From NCBI GenBank assembly GCA_027037615.1, contig JALVZN010000047.1, positions 1-35,980 of the forward strand: DNA of 35,980 nucleotides, given 5' to 3'. The translations under genes and the position numbers were made by a program. Shown one piece after another: positions 1 through 7,869 of the stretch. Every line of letters begins with the position of its first letter. The first letter of the stretch is position 1. The notes under the pieces are model-generated. The model was not told where the DNA came from and ran no database searches. It saw only the letters and a program-made list of their open reading frames with translations. The stretch comes from Caldifarciminota bacterium (GTDB taxonomy: Bacteria; Hydrothermota; Hydrothermia; B15-G9).

Positions 1-1724
1 ACATAGGTTTTGGGCGATACTTTGTAGATGTCTCCGATCGCCATGAGGGAATCCACGGCAGCCCCTGTCAGAGCCGCAAGCCTGTTGGGGTCTTTCAGCC
101 AGTAAGTGTTCGGATCGACCCTATCGATGCGCACGCCGAAGTTCAGCACCATGCCAATGTCGCGGAACTCGATCTTATCCTGCATGTAACCGCTGTAATG
201 CACGGGATGCCTTGTGTAGAGCTCCCACGGTGCCATATCGTAAGGTGGCACGCTGTCCTCAGGATCAGGTGCTGTCGGGTTGCGACGCTCAAAGTGAATC
301 ATGTATTTCCTGTAATCAAGCCCCATCTGAAGCTGATGCAGGCCTTTCTGCGTGGTCAGGTCGAACTTGATCTCGTTGGTTCTGGAATGCGCATACTTCC
401 AGAGATAGGCGACGCCTGACACAGCAAATCCTTCGGGCGAAATGAGATGGTGCTCGACAAGGTTCAGGTCAAGGGAATCGTAAACTCCGCCTTTATAGGT
501 TTTGTCGTAGAGCGATGCCGTAAGTGACATGAAGGTCTTAGATGACGGAACGAAATTCAGTTTGAAAGCGGCAAGCCTGTCGCCCATCCAGAATCTCGGT
601 GCATCGTAAGGCGCATATTTGAAGAAGTGCAGGTATTCCATCGTCTGCACGGTGTCATACATCCCGATGAAGTCAACTCTGATGTTGCTGGAGGCGTGAT
701 AGGTCAGCCTCGTTATGAAGGAGTTTATGTCCCTGTAAGCCATCGGCACCTTTTTCGGCGTGCCGGATTTGTCTCTGCCCTCTGAGTTGCGCCAGTTCGG
801 GTAGATGTAACCGTAAAATCGGCCATCGGTGGTGTAGAGCTTGCCTGCGGCGAACACGCTGAGCTTCCTGTGCATAAGTGGCTGTTTGATGGAGAATTCC
901 ATGGATTCCATGTTCTGGCGATTGCTGTCCGGTGTGATCCAGTCCGTCATCGTGTTCACGGATATCGACTTGCGCGTCGCTTCCGGTAACACCATGTTGA
1001 CAACGGCGGACAGTGCACCGCCGTATTCTGCGCTGAATGTGCCCGTGTATGCCGTCATCTCTGAGAGCGCACCAGAAGGCAGGTTGTCAAGCAGGAAACC
1101 GCCGAAAATCGGGTCCTTCACGGAGATGCCTTCGATCAGATAGGCCGTCTCGTTCTCACGACCCCCGCGAAAATGTAATCCGTCGCTCGGATTGCCCTGA
1201 AACTGCTCTTTTGACTGGTCTTCGGTAAGCCCCGTGAATGTGAGGTCGGGGATGATGCCGGCCTGTGTCGTCAGGACATCCTTGACGCTTATCGTGGGCA
1301 GCTTCTTCATCAAACCGGACTCGATCGTCTGCGATGTCGAGACTATGTCGATCTGGACAGGAGGCTTCTTTGCGGTGACGACCAGTTCCTTCATCTGGAC
1401 GGTGGTCGGTTTGAGCATGAAGTCCACATAAGTGGTGTAGTCTGCGCGGACGACGACATTCTTTTTGACGACAGTCTGATAGCTCAACATGGAGGCCTCA
1501 ACATCGTAAGTGCCGGGCGGGACATTCAGGATGAAGTAGTAGCCATCTAAGTCGGTGGATGCGCCCAGTCCTGTGCCCTTCACAACGACATTCGCTGCCG
1601 GCAGCGGCTCATGTGTCTCGGCATCTACCACCCTGCCGGCGATTTTTCCTGTGTTGCCTGCTAACAAAATTGATGGCAATAGCAACGCCAAAATGGGGAA
1701 TATGAGGATAAATTTTCTTTTCAT
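1..1724 (-). CDS. TonB-dependent receptor with carboxypeptidase-like regulatory domain (3' end beyond window)
   Basis: About 574 residues are visible; the C-terminus lies beyond the left edge. Residues 1-22 form a signal peptide (MKRKFILIFP start, hydrophobic core, LLAG). Residues 25-105 match the CarboxypepD_reg-like beta-sandwich (GKIAGRVVDAETHEPLPAANV, then TDLDGYYFILNVPPGTYDV). After a short linker (ELVVTAKKP) comes a plug-like segment (KDVLTTQAGI, LHFRGGRENET, YLIEGISVKDP, YTGTFSAEYGG), then alternating beta-strand sequence expected of the barrel. The family imports large ligands across the outer membrane using TonB energy; the substrate is not evident. The start at the ATG complementary to 1722-1724 is chosen from the signal peptide, because no Shine-Dalgarno precedes it. 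A strong terminator hairpin ends only a few bases upstream. No partner SusD-like gene is visible. Confidence 0.88.
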   Translation of the reverse strand, partial: MKRKFILIFPILALLLPSILLAGNTGKIAGRVVDAETHEPLPAANVVVKGTGLGASTDLDGYYFILNVPPGTYDVEASMLSYQTVVKKNVVVRADYTTYVDFMLKPTTVQMKELVVTAKKPPVQIDIVSTSQTIESGLMKKLPTISVKDVLTTQAGIIPDLTFTGLTEDQSKEQFQGNPSDGLHFRGGRENETAYLIEGISVKDPIFGGFLLDNLPSGALSEMTAYTGTFSAEYGGALSAVVNMVLPEATRKSISVNTMTDWITPDSNRQNMESMEFSIKQPLMHRKLSVFAAGKLYTTDGRFYGYIYPNWRNSEGRDKSGTPKKVPMAYRDINSFITRLTYHASSNIRVDFIGMYDTVQTMEYLHFFKYAPYDAPRFWMGDRLAAFKLNFVPSSKTFMSLTASLYDKTYKGGVYDSLDLNLVEHHLISPEGFAVSGVAYLWKYAHSRTNEIKFDLTTQKGLHQLQMGLDYRKYMIHFERRNPTAPDPEDSVPPYDMAPWELYTRHPVHYSGYMQDKIEFRDIGMVLNFGVRIDRVDPNTYWLKDPNRLAALTGAAVDSLMAIGDIYKVSPKTY

Positions 1725-1730
1725 GGCAGG

Positions 1731-1759
1731 AGAAAAGAGGGGGGATGTTGTCCCCCCTC
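1731..1759 (-). terminator. Rho-independent terminator between secreted-protein gene and TonB-receptor gene
   Basis: On the minus strand a perfect 9-bp stem, GAGGGGGGA with TCCCCCCTC (1751-1759 and 1737-1745) around a 5-base loop, is followed directly by TTTTCT. It lies 8 bases after the stop codon of the 1767-3470 gene, and the receptor start codon follows only 7 bases beyond the T-tract. Confidence 0.8.
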
Positions 1760-1766
1760 GGAGTTT

Positions 1767-3470
1767 TTACTTCACGACAACGAGTTTGGATGATAGGTTG
1801 AGCCCGGAGCCGTTGACCCTGACGAAATACACGCCCGGATTGAGGGAGACGGAACTCAAGCTCATGGTGTGTGTCCCTGAGGACAGCCTACCGCTGTAAA
1901 GCGTTCTGGCAAGCCTGCCTGATGCGTCGTAGATGCTGACATCCACATTCATGTCTTCAGGCAGGGAGAACATGAGGTTCAGCCTGTTGTTCACCAATAT
2001 CGACGGTGTCACGCGGAGTTGTCCTGCAATGCCGTTATTCGGCCTTGTATCCTCGCTGATGAACGACGGAGTAAGGTCGATGTAGGCCTTCTGATAGCCG
2101 AGCGGTTCCTCGTTAGGATAGTAGTCGCCGCCCCATGGATTATCCTGCTCCTGAACGACCACGAGTATCGGCACTCGCCCCTCCATCGGGAGGTTGGGCA
2201 CAGCTGACCTCGGTATGGCGAACTCTATGCCGTTGTAAGGCTCATCGATGGAAATCGCCCACTCGGCTGTGTCTCCCGTCGGGCCAACAAATCCGTAGTT
2301 GGGGTGTAATGAGTTGTCATAGACATAGAACCCGAACACATCAGGCAACACGCCTCCCCAGGACGGCACAATGCCGCTGTCCGTGTGTGTCACTGCTGCG
2401 AGGAAATCGTATCCACTGATCCACCAACCCCATGTCATGCCGGTGGAGGAATCGTCATCGACATCGATGTAAAGGGCGACATAGGCCTCGCCGCTGTAAA
2501 GCGTGGAGTCCATAAGCCTGTACAGGTCTGCCGAATCGTTGAAGTTCACATAGAAGTAGAGATACTGGTCATCGCTTACATAATAGATGTCCTGCATATC
2601 CGTATCGACATACTTTTCGGGGTTGTTAGGATCCACAGAGTGGTCATGGAGCTGCTCCTCCTCGTTGTAGAGTGCGAGAGGTGCACCAATCGGATCGATG
2701 CCGTCCCAATCGCTGAAATCGCCGTCGATGGTTATCCCGGCATCAGAGAGGTTCTGGAGGTCGTATTTGTAAACGCCATATCCGCAGACATCCTCATCAG
2801 GTGCATAGTCGCCGCCCCATGGGTTGTCCTGCTCCTGTGTGACGACCAAGAAGTAGAAGCTTGAGCCAAGCCCTTCGATGGCGGCCTTGGGAAGTGCGAC
2901 CTCAAGTGCGTTGTAAGGCTCGTCGATGGAAATGGCAGAGATCGGGGTGTCTGGCAGTGCATCGCCGAAGCCCCAGTTAGGATGTGCGCTCGGATCGACA
3001 TAGGCATACATACCGTAGGCGTCAGGCAGGACGCCTCCCCATGAAGGCACAATTCCGCTGTCCGTGTGGGTGACAGTGGCAAAGAAGTCGTAACCTGCTG
3101 CCCACCAGCCCCATGTGAGGCCTGTTGAGGAGTCCTCGTCGAGGTCCATGAAGATGGAGACAGCGGCCTCGCCGTGATACAGCGTTGAATCCGTCAGACG
3201 ATACAGGTCAGCAGAATCGTTAAATGTTATGTAAAAGTAGATGTAGAGGCTGTCATCTGTGACATAGATCTGGTGCATATCTGTGTCCACATACTTTGTG
3301 GGGTTGTTCGGGTCGATAGCATGATCATGGAGGCCTTCAGGTTGAGGTGTGGGATTGACATCGACCAGCCATCCGGGATCCCATTCGGAAAAATCACCAT
3401 CTATAACCACAGGCTGTGCCCAGAGTGAGGACACAGCTACCAGAGATAACACAACCAATAACTTTTTCAT
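1767..3470 (-). CDS. Secreted protein with two tandem copies of a ~220-residue domain and a type IX-style C-terminal sorting domain
   Basis: The 567-residue product has a signal peptide (residues 1-18, ending LWA-Q). Two near-duplicate domains follow, about 22-237 and 247-463. Each starts with an IDGDFS-x-WD motif and contains DPNNP-x-KYVDTDM, NDSADLYRL, SSTG-x-TWGWW, THTDSGIVPSWGGVLPD and EQDNPWGGDY. The IDGDFS-x-W opening resembles family 9 carbohydrate-binding or DOMON-like beta-sandwiches, but I cannot assign a ligand. Residues 485-567 look like a Por/type IX sorting domain (VSIYDASGRLARTL, LNPGVYFVRV, ending SKLVVVK), so the protein is probably exported through the outer membrane and attached or released. 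AGGAGGTG precedes the ATG, a promoter lies just upstream and a terminator follows, so it seems to be transcribed alone. Confidence 0.8.
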   Translation of the reverse strand: MKKLLVVLSLVAVSSLWAQPVVIDGDFSEWDPGWLVDVNPTPQPEGLHDHAIDPNNPTKYVDTDMHQIYVTDDSLYIYFYITFNDSADLYRLTDSTLYHGEAAVSIFMDLDEDSSTGLTWGWWAAGYDFFATVTHTDSGIVPSWGGVLPDAYGMYAYVDPSAHPNWGFGDALPDTPISAISIDEPYNALEVALPKAAIEGLGSSFYFLVVTQEQDNPWGGDYAPDEDVCGYGVYKYDLQNLSDAGITIDGDFSDWDGIDPIGAPLALYNEEEQLHDHSVDPNNPEKYVDTDMQDIYYVSDDQYLYFYVNFNDSADLYRLMDSTLYSGEAYVALYIDVDDDSSTGMTWGWWISGYDFLAAVTHTDSGIVPSWGGVLPDVFGFYVYDNSLHPNYGFVGPTGDTAEWAISIDEPYNGIEFAIPRSAVPNLPMEGRVPILVVVQEQDNPWGGDYYPNEEPLGYQKAYIDLTPSFISEDTRPNNGIAGQLRVTPSILVNNRLNLMFSLPEDMNVDVSIYDASGRLARTLYSGRLSSGTHTMSLSSVSLNPGVYFVRVNGSGLNLSSKLVVVK

Positions 3471-3500
3471 AACACACCTCCTTTTGGCTTGTAAAGCAAA

Positions 3501-3528
3501 TCTTTAAGCAAGAAAAATGGTTAGTCAA
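3501..3528 (-). promoter_or_regulatory. Predicted sigma-70-type promoter of the secreted-protein gene
   Basis: On the minus strand TTGACT (3523-3528) is followed after 16 bases by TAAAGA (3501-3506). It lies in the 77-base gap between recO and the secreted-protein gene, giving a short leader containing AGGAGGTG. Motif match only. Confidence 0.5.
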
Positions 3529-3547
3529 GTGAAAGAATTACAAACAT

Positions 3548-4288
3548 TTACATTTTGATAATTTCACCGTTTATCGGGATGTGGAAGGCCTCTCCTACAC
3601 ATTTATCTATGATTTCCAGAGTTTTATCATGGATTTGCAAATCGGCAATGTTGTAGAAATGACCCCACATAAGGGTTTTGATTTCTTCAATATTATTTTG
3701 GCCTATCTCGATTGCCTCGTGGATTTCACCTCGTAAGTAACAAGTTTTACAAATGGGACCAAAATCGCGAGGTGAAAAATAAAGCACAGGCTGGTTTGCC
3801 TCTATCCGTCGCCTGCACACAACACACCTATCCGTCTCGATCCTGTGCCCCACGAAGGACAGGAATTTGACCTTATAAGCGTAATGAACAGCAACCGATG
3901 GACGCCGTTCGAGTATCTCGAACGCCTTTAGCGTCATCTGAAACACCTTCTCATGAGGTGCGTGTTCGGGCAAAGCGTGCTCGAGGAGCTTGATTATCCC
4001 GAACCCAAGGGACGCCTTCCTGTAATCCTCTCTAAACCCGTCAAACGAACGCAGGACTTTCGCCTCTTTGATGAGCTGTAAATCGCGATCGGGTCTGAAG
4101 TAGAAAACGATTTCGGAGAGTTTGAAGGGTTCCAGCGATGCTGCAAGATGGGATTTCGGGCGGCGTTTGCCCTTTGCCACAGCTTTGATTTTGCCCATTT
4201 CCCTTGTGAAAATCGATAGGATCTCCGATGACTCGCCGAATTTTACACCTTTCAGGATGATCGCCTCGCTCCGCTTAAGGACCGACAT
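3548..4288 (-). CDS. recO: DNA repair protein RecO
   Basis: This 246-residue protein has the RecO family layout. An N-terminal OB-fold region (residues 1-80) includes the SEILSIFTREMGKIKAVAKG stretch, typical of RecO single-stranded DNA binding. A helical middle part follows, then a C-terminal zinc-binding motif with C155-x2-C158 and C180-x2-C183. RecO works with RecR, and RecF where present, to load RecA on SSB-coated gaps and anneals complementary strands in the cytoplasm. Its start overlaps the end of the upstream helix-hairpin-helix/barrel gene by 14 bases, so the two are co-transcribed and probably translationally coupled. Length and zinc cysteines are normal for bacteria that keep the metal site. 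Confidence 0.93.
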   Translation of the reverse strand: MSVLKRSEAIILKGVKFGESSEILSIFTREMGKIKAVAKGKRRPKSHLAASLEPFKLSEIVFYFRPDRDLQLIKEAKVLRSFDGFREDYRKASLGFGIIKLLEHALPEHAPHEKVFQMTLKAFEILERRPSVAVHYAYKVKFLSFVGHRIETDRCVVCRRRIEANQPVLYFSPRDFGPICKTCYLRGEIHEAIEIGQNNIEEIKTLMWGHFYNIADLQIHDKTLEIIDKCVGEAFHIPINGEIIKM

Positions 4289-5528
4289 ACCTCACCCCTG
4301 CGGAAAAATCGAATTTCTGGTTCGAGGAATAGCCGATTTTAAGGTTCAATTTTGTGTTTTTCAGGTTGACCCAGCCATAAATTGCCGTCCTGCTGTCGCT
4401 CCCCGACATCTGGAATGTGGTGCCGTCAGGTTCAAAGTATGTGACCGTGTGCTCACCGATGTTGTAAACATAGGTTATGACGCCAAAGTGCCCTTTCTCG
4501 CCCCTGAACATGAGCATGCTGCCGCGCTGCGGCTGGTAGTAGAAGAACTCGGCCCTCACGATATACCTGATGTCACCTGAGGATTCGAGTTGAACACGCA
4601 GTCGCCTGTTGGTGCTGTGCAGGTAGTAAAGGCTCACGCGGTAATCGTCCGAGGCCCTGAAAGATAGCCTCAACTTCGAGTATCTGCCCATATAAACGCC
4701 GATGAACAGCGGCAAATTTGACGGATATGCCGAAAAATAGAGCCTCGTTTCGTCGTATGTCGGCGCAAAAAATGCGCTTGAATACCCTTCCGAGGTCGAG
4801 CTCCTTATCCAGAAATAGAAATGGGTTGAAGTATCTCTGAGTAGGCCAGCCCCGATCTTTAACCTGTTTTTCACCACCTCACCAACTATGAACCTTTGAG
4901 AAGGTTTGTCCCTTGAGAACACAACGCCCGTTCTGAAATCATCGCCGATCGATACGGCCTGCTCTTTTCCCGACAGATAGAGGTTAAAAACGCCCTTTTT
5001 CTGAACCATAAACGCACTTTCCCCGTAAGACGACGGCCACCACACCCTTTTGGTGGACAACGGGACCCTGTATCGGAGTTTGCCGACGGTGCAGTCAATC
5101 CCGTAAGGCAGATGGGCCGTGGCGAACCAGTGATAAGTGCCGTAACCCGTTATTGAGAACCCGCCTGCCAGTTTTTTCTGATAGAGCCACACGCTTGAAC
5201 TCCCCTTTTTCCTCGCTGAGTTGACGCTTAACCTGAGCCTAACCTTCAAATTGTCGGAAAACGAGAGGTAAGGAGCAAGTTTGCTGGCATACCATTCGCT
5301 TATTTTGCACTTTCTCACGAGCTCGTCCATGCTGTCAAAAGGCCTCTTTTTGATGATGCATGCGGCGAGGCCGGGCGTCATATAAGGCACCATCATGAGC
5401 TCCTCTCGAGTGGATGTGTTTACGCCGACGACTATCATATCCTCATCATCTTGAGACTCAAGTGATACGGAATCGTCAACCCAGGGAGTTAGCCACAAGT
5501 TTATAAGGCACAAGATTAAACCGGTCAT
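4275..5528 (-). CDS. Helix-hairpin-helix (ComEA-like) protein fused to a putative outer-membrane beta-barrel
   Basis: The product is 417 residues when started at the ATG complementary to 5526-5528. That start has GGGAGG at good spacing; an in-frame GTG at 5549 has no such site and falls at the predicted transcription start. Residues 1-20 are a likely signal peptide. Residues ~36-87 match a ComEA-type helix-hairpin-helix (VNTSTREEL, then VPYMTPGLAACII, then FDSMDELVRKC), a fold that binds DNA non-specifically. The remaining ~320 residues are alternating short beta-strands rich in Tyr, Phe, Arg and Ser (LRLSVNSARKKG, GKLRYRVPLS, KLRLSFRASDDYRVSLYYLHS), as in an outer-membrane barrel, and end GVRYVGP. 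The gene leads an operon with recO. Function unknown; a link to DNA handling or uptake is inference only. Confidence 0.72.
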   Translation of the reverse strand: MTGLILCLINLWLTPWVDDSVSLESQDDEDMIVVGVNTSTREELMMVPYMTPGLAACIIKKRPFDSMDELVRKCKISEWYASKLAPYLSFSDNLKVRLRLSVNSARKKGSSSVWLYQKKLAGGFSITGYGTYHWFATAHLPYGIDCTVGKLRYRVPLSTKRVWWPSSYGESAFMVQKKGVFNLYLSGKEQAVSIGDDFRTGVVFSRDKPSQRFIVGEVVKNRLKIGAGLLRDTSTHFYFWIRSSTSEGYSSAFFAPTYDETRLYFSAYPSNLPLFIGVYMGRYSKLRLSFRASDDYRVSLYYLHSTNRRLRVQLESSGDIRYIVRAEFFYYQPQRGSMLMFRGEKGHFGVITYVYNIGEHTVTYFEPDGTTFQMSGSDSRTAIYGWVNLKNTKLNLKIGYSSNQKFDFSAGVRYVGP

Positions 5529-5553
5529 GTCTATCCGCCTCCCTTGCACGGCG

Positions 5554-5582
5554 ATTATCTCTCATAGCCCGCCCAAATTCAA
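5554..5582 (-). promoter_or_regulatory. Predicted promoter of the HhH-barrel/recO operon
   Basis: On the minus strand TTGAAT (5577-5582) and GATAAT (5554-5559) are separated by 17 bases. The predicted start near 5547 leaves about 20 bases of leader carrying GGGAGG before the ATG at 5528. This supports the shorter start for the HhH-barrel gene. Confidence 0.55.
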
Positions 5583-5591
5583 GGTTAAGGC

Positions 5592-5612
5592 CATGATCAA
5601 CGGCTGATCATG
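5592..5612. repeat. 8-bp perfect inverted repeat upstream of the HhH-barrel/recO promoter
   Basis: CATGATCA (5592-5599) and TGATCATG (5605-5612) flank a 5-base centre. No T-tract follows on either strand, so it does not look like a terminator. It sits 10 bases upstream of the predicted -35 box, a plausible place for a regulator site. Confidence 0.4.
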
Positions 5613-5940
5613 TGCCTACAGAGCATCGGGATAACGACTTATGCAGGTTTTACGGGTATCCTCGAGAGGCGAAGTCACTTTCACCCTGCTGCCTCTATTG
5701 GAGGTGGTGATTAGCAATAGCTTTGAAATGGGGTTCCAGCGGTGCGACAGTTCTTTCATCATTTTACACAATTTTTCGCTATACACCTCTATATTCCGCC
5801 AATTAGATCACCTGGAGAGACTGATAAAGAAAATTGAGGGATATTTAAAAGCGTTGGGGTATGGGGTTTGAAGACTCTCTTTTATTCAACTTCCTGCAAG
5901 ATTTCTCCTGTGACATCCAAAAGAATTGGGTTTTGTTTGC
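5613..5940. other. Intergenic stretch with no convincing gene
   Basis: This separates the minus-strand recO operon from the plus-strand toxin-antitoxin pair. An open frame at 5641-5871 (76 codons, ending KKIEGYLKALGYGV) has no ribosome-binding site and no recognisable family; its C-terminal half could form a helix (LDHLERLIKKIEGYLKAL). I treat it as non-coding or as debris at the edge of the acquired segment. Base composition becomes visibly richer in A and T from here to about 8130. Confidence 0.4.
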
Positions 5941-5990
5941 TTGTTTTTAAGGTTGTTCAGCTCTAAACTATGTTCATGATACATGAACAT
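5941..5990 (+). promoter_or_regulatory. Putative promoter and palindromic operator of the type IV toxin-antitoxin operon
   Basis: TTGTTT (5941-5946) and TAAACT (5964-5969) are 17 bases apart and form a plausible promoter. Directly after the -10 box lies a perfect inverted repeat with 9-bp arms, ATGTTCATG (5970-5978) and CATGAACAT (5982-5990), around the trinucleotide ATA. It would cover the transcription start. Antitoxins of the AbiEi family are known to repress their own operon by binding inverted repeats, so this is the obvious operator candidate. Confidence 0.45.
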
Positions 5991-7001
5991 CATAAAACAG
6001 TGAACAACAAGAACTATGAGCTGATCCATAAAGTCAAGGAAAGTTTTGAAACATCTACAGGTTTAAAAGTTGAGCTAATATTTAATGACAAGATCTATTT
6101 AAGAATAAAAAATGGAGGGACAGTTACAGCAAGTTGTTGTATCAAATCCCAATTAAGACCCTCGACTCTTCCTTTAATTTTAGAAGAATGCAAGAAGGAC
6201 GAGCCGGTAATCGTCATAACACAGTTTGTCTCACGACCGATTGCTGAGAAATTGAGGCAAAACAAAATTTGGTTTGCTGACACCGTTGGTAATGTGTATA
6301 TAGAAGTTCCCGGAAAATTGTTTGTTTTCGTTATCGGGAAATCCCAAAAAAGAGTTTATGAAGAGAAAAATACGCTTAAAACTGAAAGTGGTGCTAAATT
6401 AATACTCTACCTGCTCACGCACGGGCCTGAAATAGAGGCGACATATCGCAAAATTGCTGAGGAAACCGGTTTGTCTCTGGGTAGAACATCTCACCTTGTA
6501 AGAGCACTATTAAAGAATGAGATCGTACTGAAAAACGGCAAAACTTATTCAGTTATTGATGGAAAAAAACTGTTTGAGATATGGATTGAAGTGTATATCG
6601 AGAAACTAAAACTTAAGAGACTCGAAGGAATTTATTTATCAAAATTTCGCTCAAATTTGGTAGAACTGTATAAAAGAGTGACAAAATTAAACATCCCTGC
6701 AGGAATTGGGGATGAGCTTGGAGGTGAGATTTTATCAGGTTATTTAAAAGCAAAATATGCGAGTCTCTGGATTAGGCTTGAAGACAAGGAATTGTTGAAA
6801 AAAGAACTCGGTCTCTTACGAACGAAAAAGGGGAATATCAAAGTTTATGAACACTTCAATCCGCAAATTATCTGGTGGTCCCCACAAAAAGGTATCATTC
6901 CCGTTCCAATGATTATAGCTGATTTGTTGGAAACAGATGATGTCAGATGTCGTGAAACTGCAATGATGTTGCGGGAGAAGTTTCTCAAATGGACTATTTA
7001 A
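5970..7001 (+). CDS. Type IV toxin-antitoxin system AbiEi-family antitoxin / transcriptional regulator
   Basis: A 343-residue protein matching the AbiEi_2 type of antitoxin from memory of the family. Residues 84-115 carry the family block (QFVSRPIAEKLRQNKI, then WFADTVGNVYIEV). Residues 142-196 form a winged helix-turn-helix (TYRKIAEETGLSLGRTSHLVRALL). The C-terminal half has the characteristic GDELGGEILSGYLK and PVPMIIADLLETDD-x-RCRETA-x-MLREK motifs. Such antitoxins repress their own operon and counter a nucleotidyltransferase toxin without binding it stably. The stop overlaps the next gene by 13 bases, the usual bicistronic arrangement. The start is uncertain: the ATG at 5970 overlaps the probable transcription start and palindrome, has no Shine-Dalgarno, and an in-frame GTG at 6000 is an alternative. 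The AT-rich composition suggests transfer. Confidence 0.8.
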   Translation: MFMIHEHHKTVNNKNYELIHKVKESFETSTGLKVELIFNDKIYLRIKNGGTVTASCCIKSQLRPSTLPLILEECKKDEPVIVITQFVSRPIAEKLRQNKIWFADTVGNVYIEVPGKLFVFVIGKSQKRVYEEKNTLKTESGAKLILYLLTHGPEIEATYRKIAEETGLSLGRTSHLVRALLKNEIVLKNGKTYSVIDGKKLFEIWIEVYIEKLKLKRLEGIYLSKFRSNLVELYKRVTKLNIPAGIGDELGGEILSGYLKAKYASLWIRLEDKELLKKELGLLRTKKGNIKVYEHFNPQIIWWSPQKGIIPVPMIIADLLETDDVRCRETAMMLREKFLKWTI

Positions 7002-7783
7002 TTGGAAAAGAACAGGCAGAGCTGATTCTTCAATTAGCCGGCTGTTTAGAAAGACTTGGATGGGATTATGCTTTGATAGGTGCTATGAGTTTAATTGTTC
7101 AAGGTATTGAACTCGGTCGAGTCACAAAGGACTTAGACTTCACAGTACTGGTCAGTGCTGATATTAAGAGAGATAAGAGAGATATTGGATATTATCTCCA
7201 AAGATGTGGATTAAGAGAAACCCGGATACCTCACAGATATGAGTTTAAAGATATGTTTGTTGATGTAATTCCCATATTTGAAAAATCAGATAAGTTATTC
7301 ACTTACTGGTCCACTGGTGAGAAAATGAGCATAGCGGGGTACAGAGACGCAATAGTTAAGTCAACGATTAAGGAAGTTGAAACAGACCTTGGATTAATCA
7401 CGATAAAAGTGGCTCCTGTCCCTTTGATAGTTTTTCTTAAATTGGTTGCCTGTTTCGAGAGAATGGAGTCAAGTAGTTTTGATTATGCGCATAAGCATTT
7501 GAATGATATTTTGAAATGTCTGGAACAATATGAGTTTGAAAGTGATAGAAAGTTTGACTTTGTTGATGAGGTTGGATGGGCAGAGGATCAATTTGACTGT
7601 ACTGGAGCTTTTCTTCTGGGTATTGACTTAAAGAGGATTTCCTCGCATGAGATTCGTTCGGTATTCAATTATTATCTGGAGAAATGTTGCTCTCTCGAAC
7701 GGGATGAATTTAGTAAAATGCTTTTGAATTGTCTAAAACGGGGATTTGATTATGAAAATGAAGGGGCGATCGGAAAGAATTAA
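6989..7783 (+). CDS. Nucleotidyltransferase, AbiEii-like toxin of a type IV toxin-antitoxin pair
   Basis: A 264-residue protein with a polymerase-beta-type nucleotidyltransferase core. A G31-A-M-S motif stands in place of the usual G-[GS]-x-A/S, followed by TKDLD (residues 46-50), giving metal-binding Asp48 and Asp50, and a third acidic position at Asp92 in VDVIPIF. A later segment (VAPVPLIVFLKLVACFER) fits the helix following the catalytic palm in AbiEii/DUF6036 proteins. In studied systems such toxins transfer nucleotides, for example to tRNA, and arrest growth or abort phage infection; the target here is unknown. The gene starts inside the 3' end of the antitoxin gene (13-base overlap), which argues for translational coupling. 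All three acidic residues are present, so it looks active. Confidence 0.75.
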   Translation: MDYLIGKEQAELILQLAGCLERLGWDYALIGAMSLIVQGIELGRVTKDLDFTVLVSADIKRDKRDIGYYLQRCGLRETRIPHRYEFKDMFVDVIPIFEKSDKLFTYWSTGEKMSIAGYRDAIVKSTIKEVETDLGLITIKVAPVPLIVFLKLVACFERMESSSFDYAHKHLNDILKCLEQYEFESDRKFDFVDEVGWAEDQFDCTGAFLLGIDLKRISSHEIRSVFNYYLEKCCSLERDEFSKMLLNCLKRGFDYENEGAIGKN

Positions 7784-7838
7784 AATGGTATCCAAGGAAT
7801 GGATAAAGGTCCCGAAGCCTTTTAGAGAGTCCATCTGA
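7752..7838 (+). pseudogene. Short 28-codon frame overlapping the AbiEii-like gene end, probable debris
   Basis: The frame overlaps the last 32 bases of the nucleotidyltransferase gene in another reading frame and encodes a basic peptide (MKMKGRSERIK, then WIKVPKPFRESI). It is in the same reading phase as the end of the downstream remnant at 8127-8129, so it may be another piece of the same decayed gene. It could equally be meaningless. Confidence 0.25.
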
Positions 7839-7869
7839 AGCCACTTAACGGCAAAGTGCCTTTAGGAAG

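Noticed and set aside
5641-5871. 76-codon plus-strand frame before the toxin-antitoxin pair
   Set aside because: No ribosome-binding site, no family signature, and composition without coding character; described as intergenic instead.
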